A stretch of 64,000 bases of DNA from Pterois miles (taxonomy: Eukaryota; Chordata; Actinopteri; Perciformes; Scorpaenidae), in NCBI GenBank assembly GCA_947000775.1, contig CAMQGK010000642.1, positions 124,001-188,000 on the forward strand, read 5' to 3'. Below the pieces are notes generated by a model, which worked only from the letters and a program-made list of their open reading frames with translations, made no database searches and was not told the origin of the DNA. This document shows, piece by piece, positions 32,101 through 44,500 of this stretch. The translations under genes and the position numbers were made by a program. Numbering within the stretch: position 1 is the first letter of the stretch; the number at the start of each line of letters is the position of its first letter.

Positions 32101-33270
32101 AGCTGCAGTCAAACCTCCACCTACAGCCTCTGCCAGAACCCGCAGTTGCCGCCTCCACCCGCAGATTCTGGCAGAGGCTGTAGGTGGAGGTTTGAGTTCC
32201 GCTGTCAGCCAGAACCTGCAGTTGCCGCTTCCACCTGCAGATTCTGGCAGAGGCTGCAGGTGGAGGTTTGAGTGCAGCTGTCCGCCAGAACCTGCAGTTG
32301 CCGCCTCCACCTGCAGAATTTGGCAGAGGCTGTAGGTGGAGGTTTGACTGCAGCTGTCCGCCAGAACCTGCAGTTGCCGCCTCCACCTGCAGATTCTGGC
32401 AGAGGCTGTAGGTGGAGGTTTGACTGCAGCTGTCCGCCAGAACCTGCAGTTGCCACCTCCCCCTGCAGATTCTGGCAGAGGCTGTAGGTGGAGGTTTGAC
32501 TGCAGCTGTCCGCCAGAACCTGCAGTTGCCACCTCCACCTGCAGATTCTGGTAGAGGCTGTAGGTGGAGGTTTGAGTGCAGCTGTCAGCCAGAACCTGCA
32601 GTTGCCGCCTCCACCTGCAGATTCTGGCAGAGGCTGTAGGTGGAGATTTGACTGCAGCTGTCTGCCAGAACCTGCAGTTGCCGCCTCCACCTGCAGATTC
32701 TGGCAGAGGCTGTAGGTGGAGGTTTGAGTTCAGCTGTCAGCCAGAACCTGCAGTTGCCGCCTCGACCTGCAGATTCTGGCAGAGGCTGTTGGTGGAGGTT
32801 TGACTGCAGCTGTCTGCCAGAACCTGCATTTGTCGCCTACACCTGCAGATTCTTGCAGAGGCTGTAGGTGGAGGTTTGACTGCAGCTGTCCGCCAGAACC
32901 TGCAGCTGCCACCTCCACTTGCAGATTCTTGCAGACAGCTGCAGTCAAACCTCCACCTACAGCCTCTGCCAGAACCCGCAGTTGCCGCCTCCACCTGCAG
33001 ATTCTGGCAGAGGCTGTAGGTGGAGGTTTGAGTGCAGCTGTTAGCCAGAACCTGCAGTTGCCGCCTCCACCTGCAGATTCTGGCAGAGGCTGTAGGTGGA
33101 TGTTTGACAGCAGCTGTCAGCCAGAACCTGCAGCTGCCGCCTCCACCTGCAGATTCTGGCAGAGGCTGTAGGTGGAGGTTTGAGTGCAGCTGTCAGCCAG
33201 AACCTGCAGTTGCCGCCTCCACCTGCAGATTCTGGCAGAGGCTGTACGTGGAGGTTTGACTGCAGCTGTC
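28200..33270. repeat. Nested duplications, offsets 988 bp (13 units) and 1,824 bp (24 units)
   Basis: The block with GTGGATGTTTGACAGCAGC, CTGTACGTGGAGG and TTTGATTTCCGCTGTC is found at about 28.4 kb, again at +988, and again +1,824 after that, with a partial fourth copy near 33.0-33.3 kb. Later copies share a CTGCAGAATTTGGCAG variant (30491, 32315), so the 1,824-bp event came after the 988-bp one. Confidence 0.7.
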
Positions 33271-33589
33271 TGCCAGAACCTGCAGTTGCCGCCTCCACCT
33301 GCAGATTCTGGCAGAGGCTGTAGGTGGAGGTTTGACTGCAGCTGTCCGCCAGAACTTTCAGTTGCCACCTCCACCTGCAGATTCTTGCAGACAGCTGCAG
33401 TCAAACCTCCACCTACAGCCTCTGCCAGAACCCGCAGTTGCCGCCTCCACCCGCAGATTCTGGCAGAGGCTGTAGGTGGAGGTTTGAGTTCCGCTGTCAG
33501 CCAGAACCTGCAGTTGCCGCTTCCATCTGCAGATTCTGGCAGAGGCTGTAGGTGGAGGTTTGAGTGCAGCTGTCCGCCAGAACCTGCAG

Positions 33590-33660
33590 TTGCGGCCTCC
33601 ACCTGCAGATTCTGGCAGACAGCTGCAGTCAAACATCCACCTACAGCCTCTGCCAGAACC
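33590..33660. repeat. Second-type reversed spacer (example)
   Basis: ATTCTGGCAGACAGCTGCAG followed by TCAAACATCCACCTACAGCC is a reversed spacer without the T and C arm variants of the main type, with AAACATCC instead of AAACCTCC. It recurs near 38.26, 39.47, 44.61, 47.27, 49.48, 52.36 and 55.41 kb. Confidence 0.75.
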
Positions 33661-34117
33661 TGCAGTTGCCGCCTCCACCCGCAGATTCTGGCAGAGGCTG
33701 TAGGTGGAGGTTTGAGTTCCGCTGTCAGCGAGAACCTGCAGTTGCCGCTTCCACCTGCAGATTCTGGCAGAGGCTGTAGGTGGAGGTTTGACTGCAGCTG
33801 TCCGCCAGAACCTGCAGTTGCCGCCTCCACCTGCAGATTCTGGTAGAGGCTGTAGGTGGAGGTTTGAGTGCAGCTGTCAGCCAGAACCTGCAGTTGCCGC
33901 CTCCACCTGCAGATTCTGGCAGAGGCTGTAGGTGGAGGTTTGACTGCAGCTGTCTGCCAGAACCTGCAGTTGCCGCCTCCACCTGCAGATTCTGGCAGAG
34001 GCTGGAGGTGGAGGTTTGAGTTCAGCGGTCAGCCAGAACCTGCAGTTGCCGCCTCGACCTGCAGATTCTGGCAGAGGCTGTTGGTGGAGGTTTGACTGCA
34101 GCTGTCTGCCAGAACCT

Positions 34118-34190
34118 GCAAGTGGAGATGGCAACTGCAGGTTCTGGCGGACAGCTTCAGTCAAACCTCCACCTACATCCTCTGCCAGAA
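34118..34190. repeat. Fully inverted monomer
   Basis: Here loop and spacer are both reversed: AAGTGGAGATGGCAACTGCA, GGTTCTGGCGGACAGC, CAAACCTCCACCTACATCC. In nearly every other reversed unit the loop keeps plus orientation. It starts at AACCTGCA, where one hairpin arm is cut to eight bases. Confidence 0.85.
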
Positions 34191-37100
34191 CCCGCAGTTG
34201 CCGCCTCCACCTGCAGATTCTGGCAGAAGCTGTAGGTGGAGGTTTGACTGCAGCTGTCCGCCAGAACCTGCAGTTGCCACCTCCCCCTGCAGATTCTGGC
34301 AGAAGCTGTAGGTGGAGGTTTGACTGCAGCTGTCCGCCAGAACCTGCAGTTGCCGCCTCCACCTGCAGATTCTGGTAGAGGCTGTAGGTGGAGGTTTGAG
34401 TGCAGCTGTCAGCCAGAACCTGCAGTTGCCGCCTCCACCTGCAGATTCTGGCAGAGGCTGTAGGTGGAGGTTTGACTGCAGCTGTCTGCCAAAACCTGCA
34501 GTTGCCGCCTCCACCTGCAGATTCTGGCAGAGGCTGTAGGTGGAGGTTTGAGTTCAGCTGTCAGCCAGAACCTGCAGTTGCCGCCTCGACCTGCAGATTC
34601 TGGCAGAGGCTGTTGGTGGAGGTTTGACTGCAGCTGTCTGCCAGAACCTGCATTTGTCGCCTCCACCTGCAGATTCTTGCAGAGGCTGTAGGTGGAGGTT
34701 TGACTGCAGCTGTCCGCCAGAACCTGCAGCTGCCGCCTCCACTTGCAGATTCTTGCAGACAGCTGCAGTCAAACCTCCACCTACAGCCTCTGCCAGAACC
34801 CGCATTTGCCGCCTCCACCTGCAGATTCTGGCAGAGGCTGTAGGTGGAGGTTTGAGTGCAGCTGTTAGCCAGAACCTGCAGTTGCCGCCTCCACCTGCAG
34901 ATTTTGGCAGAGGCTGTAGGTGGAGGTTTGAGTGCAGCTGTCAGCCAGAACCTGCAGTTGCCGCCTCCACCTGCAGATTCTGGCAGAGGCTGTACATGGA
35001 GGTTTGACTGCAGCTGTCTGCCAGAACCTGCAGTTGCCGCCTCCACCTGCAGATTCTGGCAGAGGCTGTAGGTGGAGGTTTGACTGCAGCTGTCCGCCAG
35101 AAGTTTCAGTTGCCACCTCCACCTGCAGATTCTTGCAGACAGCTGCAGTCAAACCTCCACCTACAGCCTCTGCCAGAACCCGCAGTTGCCGCCTCCACCC
35201 GCAGATTCTGGCAGAGGCTGTAGGTGGAGGTTTGAGTTCCGCTGTCAGCCAGAACCTGCAGTTGCCGCTTCCACCTGCAGATTCTGGCAGAGGCTGTAGG
35301 TGGAGGTTTGAGTGCAGCTGTCCGCCAGAACCTGCAGTTACCGCCTCCACCTGCAGATTTTGGCAGAGGCTGTAGGTGGAGGTTTGACTGCAGCTGTCCA
35401 CCAGAACCTGCAGTTGCCGCCTCCAACTGCAGATTCTGGCAGAGGCTGTAGGTGGAGGTTTGACTGCAGCTGTCCGCCAGAACCTGCAGCTGCCACCTCC
35501 ACTTGCAGATTCTTGCAGACAGCTGCAGTCAAACCTCCACCTACAGCCTCTGCCAGAACCTGCAGTTGCCGCCTCCACCTGCAGATTCTAACAGAGGCTG
35601 TAGGTGGAGGTTTGAGTGCAGCTGTTAGCCAGAACCTGCAGTTGCCGCCTCCACCCGCAGATTCTGGCAGAGGCTGTAGGTGGAGGTTTGACTGCAGCTG
35701 TCTGCCAGAACCTGCAGTTGCCGCCTCCACCTGCAGATTCTGGCAGAGGCTGTAGGTGGAGGTTTGACTGCAGCTGTCCGCCAGAACCTGCAGTTGCCAC
35801 CTCCACCTGCAGATTCTGGCAGAGGCTGTAGGTGGAGGTTTGACTGCAGCTGTCCGCCAGAACTTTCAGTTGCCACCTCCGCCTGCAGATTCTTGCAGAC
35901 AGCTGCAGTCAAACCTCCACCTACAGCCTCTGCCAGAACCCGCAGTTGCCGCCTCCACCCGCAGATTCTGGCAGAGGCTGTCGATGGAGGTTTGAGTGCC
36001 GCTGTCAGCCAGAACCTGCAGTTGCCGCCTCCACCTGCAGATTCTGGCAGACAGCTGCAGTCAAACCTCCACCTACAGCCTCTGCCAGAACCTGCAGTTG
36101 CCGCCTCCACCTGCAGATTCTGGCAGACAGCTGCAGTCAAACCTCCACCTATAGCCTCTGCCAGAACCTGCAGTTGCCGCCTCCACCTGCAGATTCTGGC
36201 AGAGGCTGTAGGTGGAGGTTTGACTGCAGCTGTCCGCCAGAACCTGCAGTTACCGCCTCCACCTGCAGATTCTGGCAGAAGCTGTAGGTGGAGGTTTGAG
36301 TGCAGCTGTCAGCCAGAACCTGCAGTTGCCGCCTCTACCTGCAGATTCTGGCAGAGACTGTAGGTGGAGGTTTGACTGCAACTGTCTGCCAGAACCTGCA
36401 GTTGCCGCCTCCACCTGCAGATTCTGGCAGAGGCTGTAGGTGGAGGTTTGACTGCAGCTGTCCGCCAGAACCTGCAGTTGCCACCTCCACCTGCAGATTC
36501 TGGCAGAGGCTGTAGGTGGAGGTTTGACTGCAGCTGTCCGCCAGAAATTTCAGTTGCCACCTCCACCTGCAGATTCTTGCAGACAGCTGCAGTCAAACCT
36601 CCACCTACAGCCTCTGCCAGAACCCGCAGTTGCCGCCTCCACCCGCAGATTCTGGCAGAGGCTGTAGGTGGAGGTTTGAGTTCCGCTGTCAGCCAGAACC
36701 TGCAGTTGCCGCCTCCACCTGCAGATTCTGGTAGAGGCTGTAGGTGGAGGTTTGAGTGCAGCTGTCAGCCAGAACCTGCAGTTGCCGCCTCCACCTGCAG
36801 ATTCTGGCAGAGGCTGTAGGTGGAGGTTTGACTGCAGCTGTCTGCCAGAACCTGCAGTTGCCGCCTCCACCTGCAGATTCTGGCAGAGGCTGTAGGTGGA
36901 GGTTTGAGTTCAGCTGTCAGCCAGAACCTGCAGTTGCCGCCTCGACCTGCAGATTCTGGCAGAGGCTGTTGGTGGAGGTTTGACTGCAGCTGTCTGCCAG
37001 AACCTGCATTTGTCGCCTCCACCTGCAGATTCTTGCAGAGGCTGTAGGTGGAGGTTTGACTGCAGCTGTCCGCCAGAACCTGCAGCTGCCACCTCCACTT

Positions 37101-37211
37101 GCAGATTCTTGCAGACAGCTGCAGTCAAACCTCCACCTACAGCCTCTGCCAGAACCCGCAGTTGCCGCCTCCACCTGCAGATTCTGGCAGAGGCTGTAGG
37201 TGGAGGTTTGA

Positions 37212-39690
37212 GTGCAGCTGTTAGCCAGAACCTGCAGTTGGCGCCTGCACCTGCAGATTCTGGCAGAGGCTGTAGGTGGAGGTTTGAGTGCAGCTGTTAG
37301 CCAGAACCTGCAGTTGCCGCCTCCACCTGCAGATTCTGGCAGAGGCTGTCGGTGGATGTTTGACAGCAGCTGTCAGCCAGAACCTGCAGCTGCCGCCTCC
37401 ACCTACAGATTCTGGCAGAGGCTGTAGGTGGAGGTTTGAGTGCAGCTGTCAGCCAGAACCTGCAGTTGCCGCCTCCACCTACAGATTCTGGCAGAGGCTG
37501 TACGTGGAGGTTTGACTGCAGCTGTCTGCCAGAACCTGCAGTTGCCGCCTCTACCTGCAGATTCTGGCAGAGGCTGTAGGTGGAGGTTTGACTGCAGCTG
37601 TCCGCCAGAACTTTCAGTTGCCACCTCCACCTGCAGATTCTTGCAGACAGCTGCAGTCAAACCTCCACCTACAGCCTCTGCCAGAACCCGCAGTTGCCGC
37701 CTCCACCCGCAGATTCTGGCAGAGGCTGTAGGTGGAGGTTTGAGTTCCGCTGTCAGCCAGAACCTGCAGTTGCCGCTTCCACCTGCAGATTCTGGCAGAG
37801 GCTGTAGGTGGAGGTTTGAGTGCAGCTGTCCGCCAGAACCTGCAGTTGCCGCCTCCACCTGCAGATTTTGGCAGAGGCTGTAGGTGGAGGTTTGACTGCA
37901 GCTGTCCGCCAGAACCTGCAGTTGCCACCTCCACCTGCAGATTCTGGCAGAGGCTGAAGGTGGAGGTTTGACTGCAGCTGTCCGCCAGAATCTGCAGTTG
38001 CCACCTCCACCTGCAGATTCTTGCAGACATCTGCAGTCAAACATCCACCCACAGCCTCTGCCAGATCCCGCAGTTGCCGACTCCACCTGCAGATTCTGGC
38101 AGAGGCTGTAGGTGGAGGTTTGAGTGCAGCTGTCAGCCAGAACCTTCAGTTGCCGCCTCCACCTGCAGATTCTGGCAGAGGCTGTAGCTGCAGGTTTGAA
38201 TGCAGCTGTCCTCCAGAACCTGCAGTTGCCGCGTCCACCTGCAGATTCTGGCAGACAGCTGCAGTCAAACATCCACCTACAGCCTCTGCCAGAACCTGCA
38301 GTTGCCGCCTCCACCCGCAGATTCTGGCAGAGGCTGTAGGTGGAGGTTTGAGTTCCGCTGTCAGCCAGAACCTGCAGTTGCCGCTTCCACCTGCAGATTC
38401 TGGCAGAGGCTGTAGGTGGAGGTTTGAGTGCAGCTGTCCGCCAGAACCTGCAGTTGGCGCCTGCACCTGCAGATTCTGGCAGAGGCTGTAGGTGGAGGTT
38501 TGAGTGCAGCTGTTAGCCAGAACCTGCAGTTGCCGCCTCCACCTGCAGATTCTGGCAGAGGCTGTCGGTGGATGTTTGACAGCAGCTGTCAGCCAGAACC
38601 TGCAGCTGCCGCCTCCACCTACAGATTCTGGCAGAGGCTGTAGGTGGAGGTTTGAGTGCAGCTGTCAGCCAGAACCTGCAGTTGCCGCCTCCACCTACAG
38701 ATTCTGGCAGAGGCTGTACGTGGAGGTTTGACTGCAGCTGTCTGCCAGAACCTGCAGTTGCCGCCTCTACCTGCAGATTCTGGCAGAGGCTGTAGGTGGA
38801 GGTTTGACTGCAGCTGTCCGCCAGAACTTTCAGTTGCCACCTCCACCTGCAGATTCTTGCAGACAGCTGCAGTCAAACCTCCACCTACAGCCTCTGCCAG
38901 AACCCGCAGTTGCCGCCTCCACCCGCAGATTCTGGCAGAGGCTGTAGGTGGAGGTTTGAGTTCCGCTGTCAGCCAGAACCTGCAGTTGCCGCTTCCACCT
39001 GCAGATTCTGGCAGAGGCTGTAGGTGGAGGTTTGAGTGCAGCTGTCCGCCAGAACCTGCAGTTGCCGCCTCCACCTGCAGATTTTGGCAGAGGCTGTAGG
39101 TGGAGGTTTGACTGCAGCTGTCCGCCAGAACCTGCAGTTGCCACCTCCACCTGCAGATTCTGGCAGAGGCTGAAGGTGGAGGTTTGACTGCAGCTGTCCG
39201 CCAGAATCTGCAGTTGCCACCTCCACCTGCAGATTCTTGCAGACATCTGCAGTCAAACATCCACCTACAGCCTCTGCCAGATCCCGCAGTTGCCGACTCC
39301 ACCTGCAGATTCTGGCAGAGGCTGTAGGTGGAGGTTTGAGTGCAGCTGTCAGCCAGAACCTTCAGTTGCCGCCTCCACCTGCAGATTCTGGCAGAGGCTG
39401 TAGCTGCAGGTTTGACTGCAGCTGTCCTCCAGAACCTGCAGTTGCCGCGTCCACCTGCAGATTCTGGCAGACAGCTGCAGTCAAACATCCACCTACAGCC
39501 TCTGCCAGAACCTGCAGTTGCCGCCTCCACCCGCAGATTCTGGCAGAGGCTGTAGGTGGAGGTTTGAGTTCCGCTGTCAGCCAGAACCTGCAGTTGCCGC
39601 TTCCACCTGCAGATTCTGGCAGAGGCTGTAGGTGGAGGTTTGAGTGCAGCTGTCCGCCAGAACCTGCAGTTGCCGCCTCCACCTGCAGAT
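37212..39690. repeat. Tandem higher-order duplication, offset 1,216 bp (16 units)
   Basis: Private variants CAGTTGGCGCCTGCACC, CTGTCGGTGGATG, CCACCTACAGATTCTGG, GGCTGAAGGTGG, GCAGACATCTGCAG and GCTGTAGCTGCAGG occur in the same order 1,216 bases apart. Differences are few (for example CCACCCACAGCC at 38046 against CCACCTACAGCC). Confidence 0.8.
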
Positions 39691-41540
39691 TTTGGCAGAG
39701 GCTGTAGGTGGAGGTTTGACTGCAGCTGTCCGCCAGAACCTGCAGTTGCCGCCTCCACCTGCAGATTCTGGCAGAGGCTGTAGGTGGAGATTTGACTGCA
39801 GCTGTCCGCCAGAACCTGCAGTTGCCGCCTCCACCTGCAGATTCTGGTAGAGGCTGTAGGTGGAGGTTTGAGTGCAGCTGTCAGCCAGAACCTGCAGTTG
39901 CCGCCTCCACCTGCAGATTCTGGCAGAGGCTGTAGGTGGAGGTTTGACTGCAGCTGTCTGCCAGAACCTGCAGTTGCCGCCTCCACCTGCAGATTCTGGC
40001 AGAGGCTGGAGGTGGAGGTTTGAGTTCAGCTGTCAGCCAGAACCTGCAGTTGCCGCCTCGACCTGCAGATTCTGGCAGAGGCTGTTGGTGGAGGTTTGAC
40101 TGCAGCTGTCTGCCAGAACCTGCATTTGTCGCCTCCACCTGCAGATTCTGGCAGAGGCTGTAGGTGGAGGTTTGACTGCAGCTGTCTGCCAGAACCTGCA
40201 GTTGCCGCCTCCACCTGCAGATTCTGGCAGAGGCTGTAGGTGGAGGTTTGACTGCAGCTGTCCGCCAGAACTTTCAGTTGCCACCTCCACCTGCAGATTC
40301 TTGCAGACAGCTGCAGTCAAACCTCCACCTACAGCCTCTGCCAGAACCCGCAGTTGCCGCTTCCACCTGCAGATTCTGGCAGAGGCTGTAGGTGGAGGTT
40401 TGAGTTCAGCTGTCAGCCAGAACCTGCAGTTGCCGCCTCGACCTGCAGATTCTGGCAGAGGCTGTTGGTGGAGGTTTGACTGCAGCTGTCTGCCAGAACC
40501 TGCATTTGTCGCCTCCACCTACAGATTCTTGCAGAGGCTGTAGGTGGAGGTTTGACTGCAGCTGTCCGCCAGAACCTGCAGCTGCCACCTCCACTTGCAG
40601 ATTCTTGCAGACCGCTGCAGTCAAACCTCCACCTACAGCCTCTGCCAGAACCTGCAGTTGCTGCCTCCCCCTGCAGATTCAGGCAGAGGCTGTAGGTGGA
40701 GGTTTGACTGCAGCTGTCCGCCAGAACCTGCAGTTGCCGCCTCCACCTGCAGGTTCTGAAAGACAGCTGCAGTCAAACCTCCACCTGCAGCCTCTGCCAG
40801 AACCTGCAGTTGCCGCCTCCACCTGCAGATTCTGGCAGACAGCTGCAGTCAAACCTCCACCTACAGCCTCTGCCAGAACCTGCAGTTGCCGCCTCCACCT
40901 GCAGATTCTGGCAGACGCAGTAGGTGGAGGTTTGACTGCAGCTTTCTGCCAGAACCTGCAGTTGCCGCCTCCACCTGCAGATTCTGGCAGAGGCTGTAGG
41001 TGGAGGTTTGAGTTCAGCTGTCAGCCAGAACCTGCAGTTGCCGCCCCCACCTGCAGATTCTGGCAGAGGCTGTAGGTGGAGGTTTGACTGCAGCTGTCTG
41101 CCAGACCCTGCAATTGCCGCCTCCACCTACAGATTCTGGTAGAGGCTGTAGGTGGAGGTTTGAGTGCAGCTGTCAGCCAGAACCTGCAGTTGCCGCCTCC
41201 ACCTGCAGATTCTGGCAGAGGCTGTAGGTGGAGGTTTGACTGCAGCTGTCTGCCAGAACCTGCAGTTGCCGCCTCCACCTGCAGATTCTGGCAGAGGCTG
41301 TAGGTGGAGGTTTGAGTTCAGCTGTCAGCCAGAACCTGCAGTTGCCGCCTCGACCTGCAGATTCTGGCAGAGGCTGTTGGTGGAGGTTTGACTGCAGCTG
41401 TCTGCCAGAACCTGCATTTGTCGCCTCCACCTGCAGATTCTGGCAGAGGCTGTAGGTGGAGGTTTGACTGCAGCTGTTCGCCAGAACCTGCAGTTGCCGC
41501 CTCCACCTGCAGATTCTGGCAGAGGCTGTAGGTGGAGGTT

Positions 41541-41585
41541 TGACTGCAGCTGCCACCTCCACTTGCAGAATCTTGCAGACAGCTG
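41541..41585. repeat. Unit with a 20-bp microhomology deletion
   Basis: GACTGCAGCTGCCACCTCC replaces the usual GACTGCAGCTGTCC..CTGCAGCTGCC. The lost 20 bases lie between two copies of TGCAGCTG, one of which remains. A second small deletion (10 bp between two CTG, ATTCTGTAGGTGG) is at 41951-41963. Confidence 0.75.
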
Positions 41586-44500
41586 CAGTCAAACCTCCAC
41601 CTACAGCCTCTGCCAGAACCCGCAGTTGCCGCCTCCACCTGCAGATTCTGGCAGAGGCTGTAGGTGGATGTTTGAGTGCAGCTGTCAGCCAGAACCTGCA
41701 GTTGCCGCCTCCACCTGCAGATTCTGGCAGAGGCTGTAGGTGGAGGTTTGACTGCAGCTGTCTGCCAGAACCTGCAGTTGCCGCCTCCACCTGCAGATTC
41801 TGGCAGAGGCTGTAGGTGGAGGTTTGACTGCAGCTGTCCGCCAGAACTTTCAGTTGCCACCTCCACCTGCAGATTCTTGCAGACAGCTGCAGTCAAACCT
41901 CCACCTACAGCCTCTGCCAGAACCCGCAGTTGCCGCCTCCACCCGCAGATTCTGTAGGTGGAGGTTTGATTTCCGCTGTCAGCCAGAACCTGCAGTTGCC
42001 GCTTCCACCTGCAGATTCTGGCAGAGGCTGTAGGTGGAGGTTTGAGTGCAGCTGTCCGCCAGAACCTGCAGTTGCCACCTCCACCTGCAGATTTTGGCAG
42101 AGGCTGTAGGTGGAGGTTTGACTGCAGCTGTCCGCCAGAACCTGCAGTTGCCGCCTCCACCTGCAGATTCTTGCAGAGGCTGTAGGTGAAGGTTTGACTG
42201 CAGCTGTCCGCCAGAACCTGCAGCTGCCACCTCCACTTGCAGATTCTTGCAGACAGCTGCAGTCAAACCTCCACCTACAGCCTCTGCCAGAACCCGCAGT
42301 TGCCGCCTCCACCTGCAGATTCTGGCAGAGGCTGTAGGTGGAGGTTTGAGTGCAGCTGTTAGCCAGAACCTGCAGTTGCCGCTTCCACCTCCAGATTCTG
42401 GCAGAGGCTGTAGGTGGATGTTTGACAGCAGCTGTCAGCCAGAACCTGCAGCTGCCGCCTCCACCTGCAGATTCTGGCAGAGGCTGTAGGTGGAGGTTTG
42501 AGTGCAGCTGTCAGCCAGAACCTGCAGTTGCCGCCTCCACCTGCAGATTCTGGCAGAGGCTGTATGTGGAGGTTTGACTGCAGCTGTCTGCCAGAACCTG
42601 CAGTTGCCGCCTCCACCTGCAGATTCTGGCAGAGGCTGTAGGTGGAGGTTTGACTGCAGCTGTCCGCCAGAACTTTCAGTTGCCACCTCCACCTGCAGAT
42701 TCTTGCAGACAGCTGCAGTCAGACCTCCACCTACAGCCTCTGCCAGAACCCGCAGTTGCCGCCTCCACCTGCAGATTCTTGCAGAGGCTGTAGGTGGAGG
42801 TTTGAGTGCAGCTGTCCGCCAGAACCTGCAGTTGCCGCCTCCACCTGCAGATTTTGGCAGAGGCTGTAGGTGGAGGTTTGACTGCAGCTGTCCGCCAGAA
42901 CCTGCAGTTGCCGCCTCCACCTGCAGATTCTGGCAGAGGCTGTAGGTGGAGGTTTGACTGCAGCTGTCCGCCAGAACCTGCAGTTGCCGCCTCCACCTGC
43001 AGATTCTGGTAGAGGCTGTAGGTGGAGGTTTGAGTGCAGCTGTCAGCCAGAACCTGCAGTTGCCGCCTCCACCTGCAGATTCTGGCAGAGGCTGTAGGTG
43101 GAGGTTTGACTGCAGCTGTCTGCCAGAACCTGCAGTTGCCGCCTCCACCTGCAGATTCTGGCAGAGGCTGTAGGTGGAGGTTTGAGTTCAGCTGTCAGCC
43201 AGAACCTGCAGTTGCCGCCTCGACCTGCAGATTCTGGCAGAGGCTGTTGGTGGAGGTTTGACTGCAGCTGTCTGCCAGAACCTGCATTTGTCGCCTCCAC
43301 CTGCAGATTCTTGCAGAGGCTGTTGGTGGAGGTTTGACTGCAGCTGTCCGCCAGAACCTGCAGCTGCCACCTCCACTTGCAGATTCTTGCAGACAGCTGC
43401 AGTCAAACCTCCACCTACAGCCTCTGCCAGAACCCGCAGTTGCCGCCTCCACCTGCCGATTCTGGCAGAGGCTGTAGGTGGAGGTTTGAGTGCAGCTGTT
43501 AGCCAGAACCTGCAGTTGCCGCCTCCACCTGCAGATTCTGGCAGAGGCTGTAGGTGGATGTTTGACAGCAGCTGTCAGCCAGAACCTGCAGCTGCCGCCT
43601 CCACCTGCAGATTCTGGCAGAGGCTGTAGGTGGAGGTTTGAGTGCAGCTGTCAGCCAGAACCTGCAGTCGCCGCCTCCACCTGCAGATTCTGGCAGAGGC
43701 TGTACGTGGAGGTTTGACTGCAGCTGTCTGCCAGAACCTGCAGTTGCCGCCTCCACCTGCAGATTCTGGCAGAGGCTGTAGGTGGAGGTTTGACTGCAGC
43801 TGTCCGCCAGAACTTTCAGTTGCCACCTCCACCTGCAGATTCTTGCAGACAGCTGCAGTCAGACCTCCACCTACAGCCTCTGCCAGAACCCGCAGTTGCC
43901 GCCTCCACCCGCAGATTCTGGCAGAGGCTGTAGGTGGAGGTTTGAGTTCCGCTGTCAGCCAGAACCTGCAGTTGCCGCTTCCACCTGCAGATTCTGGCAG
44001 AGGCTGTAGGTGGAGGTTTGAGTGCAGCTGTCCGCCAGAACCTGCAGTTGCCGCCTCCACCTGCAGATTTTGGCAGAGGCTGTAGGTGGAGGTTTGACTG
44101 CAGCTGTCCGCCAGAACCTGCAGTTGCCGCCTCCAACTGCAGATTCTGGCAGAGGCTGTAGGTGGAGGTTTGACTGCAGCTGTCCGCCAGAACCTGCAGT
44201 TGCCACCTCCACCTGCAGATTCTGGCAGAGGCTGTATGTGGAGGTTTGACTGCAGCTGTCCGCCAGAACCTGCAGCTGCCACCTCCACTTGCAGATTCTT
44301 GCAGACAGCTGCAGTCAAACCTCCACCTACAGCCTCTGCCAGAACCTGCAGTTGCCGCCTCCACCTGCAGATTCTAACAGAGGCTGTAGGTGGAGGTTTG
44401 AGTGCAGCTGTTAGCCAGAACCTGCAGTTGCCGCCTCCACCTTCAGATTCTGGCAGAGGCTGTAGGTGGAGGTTTGACTGCAGCTGTCTGCCAGAACCTG

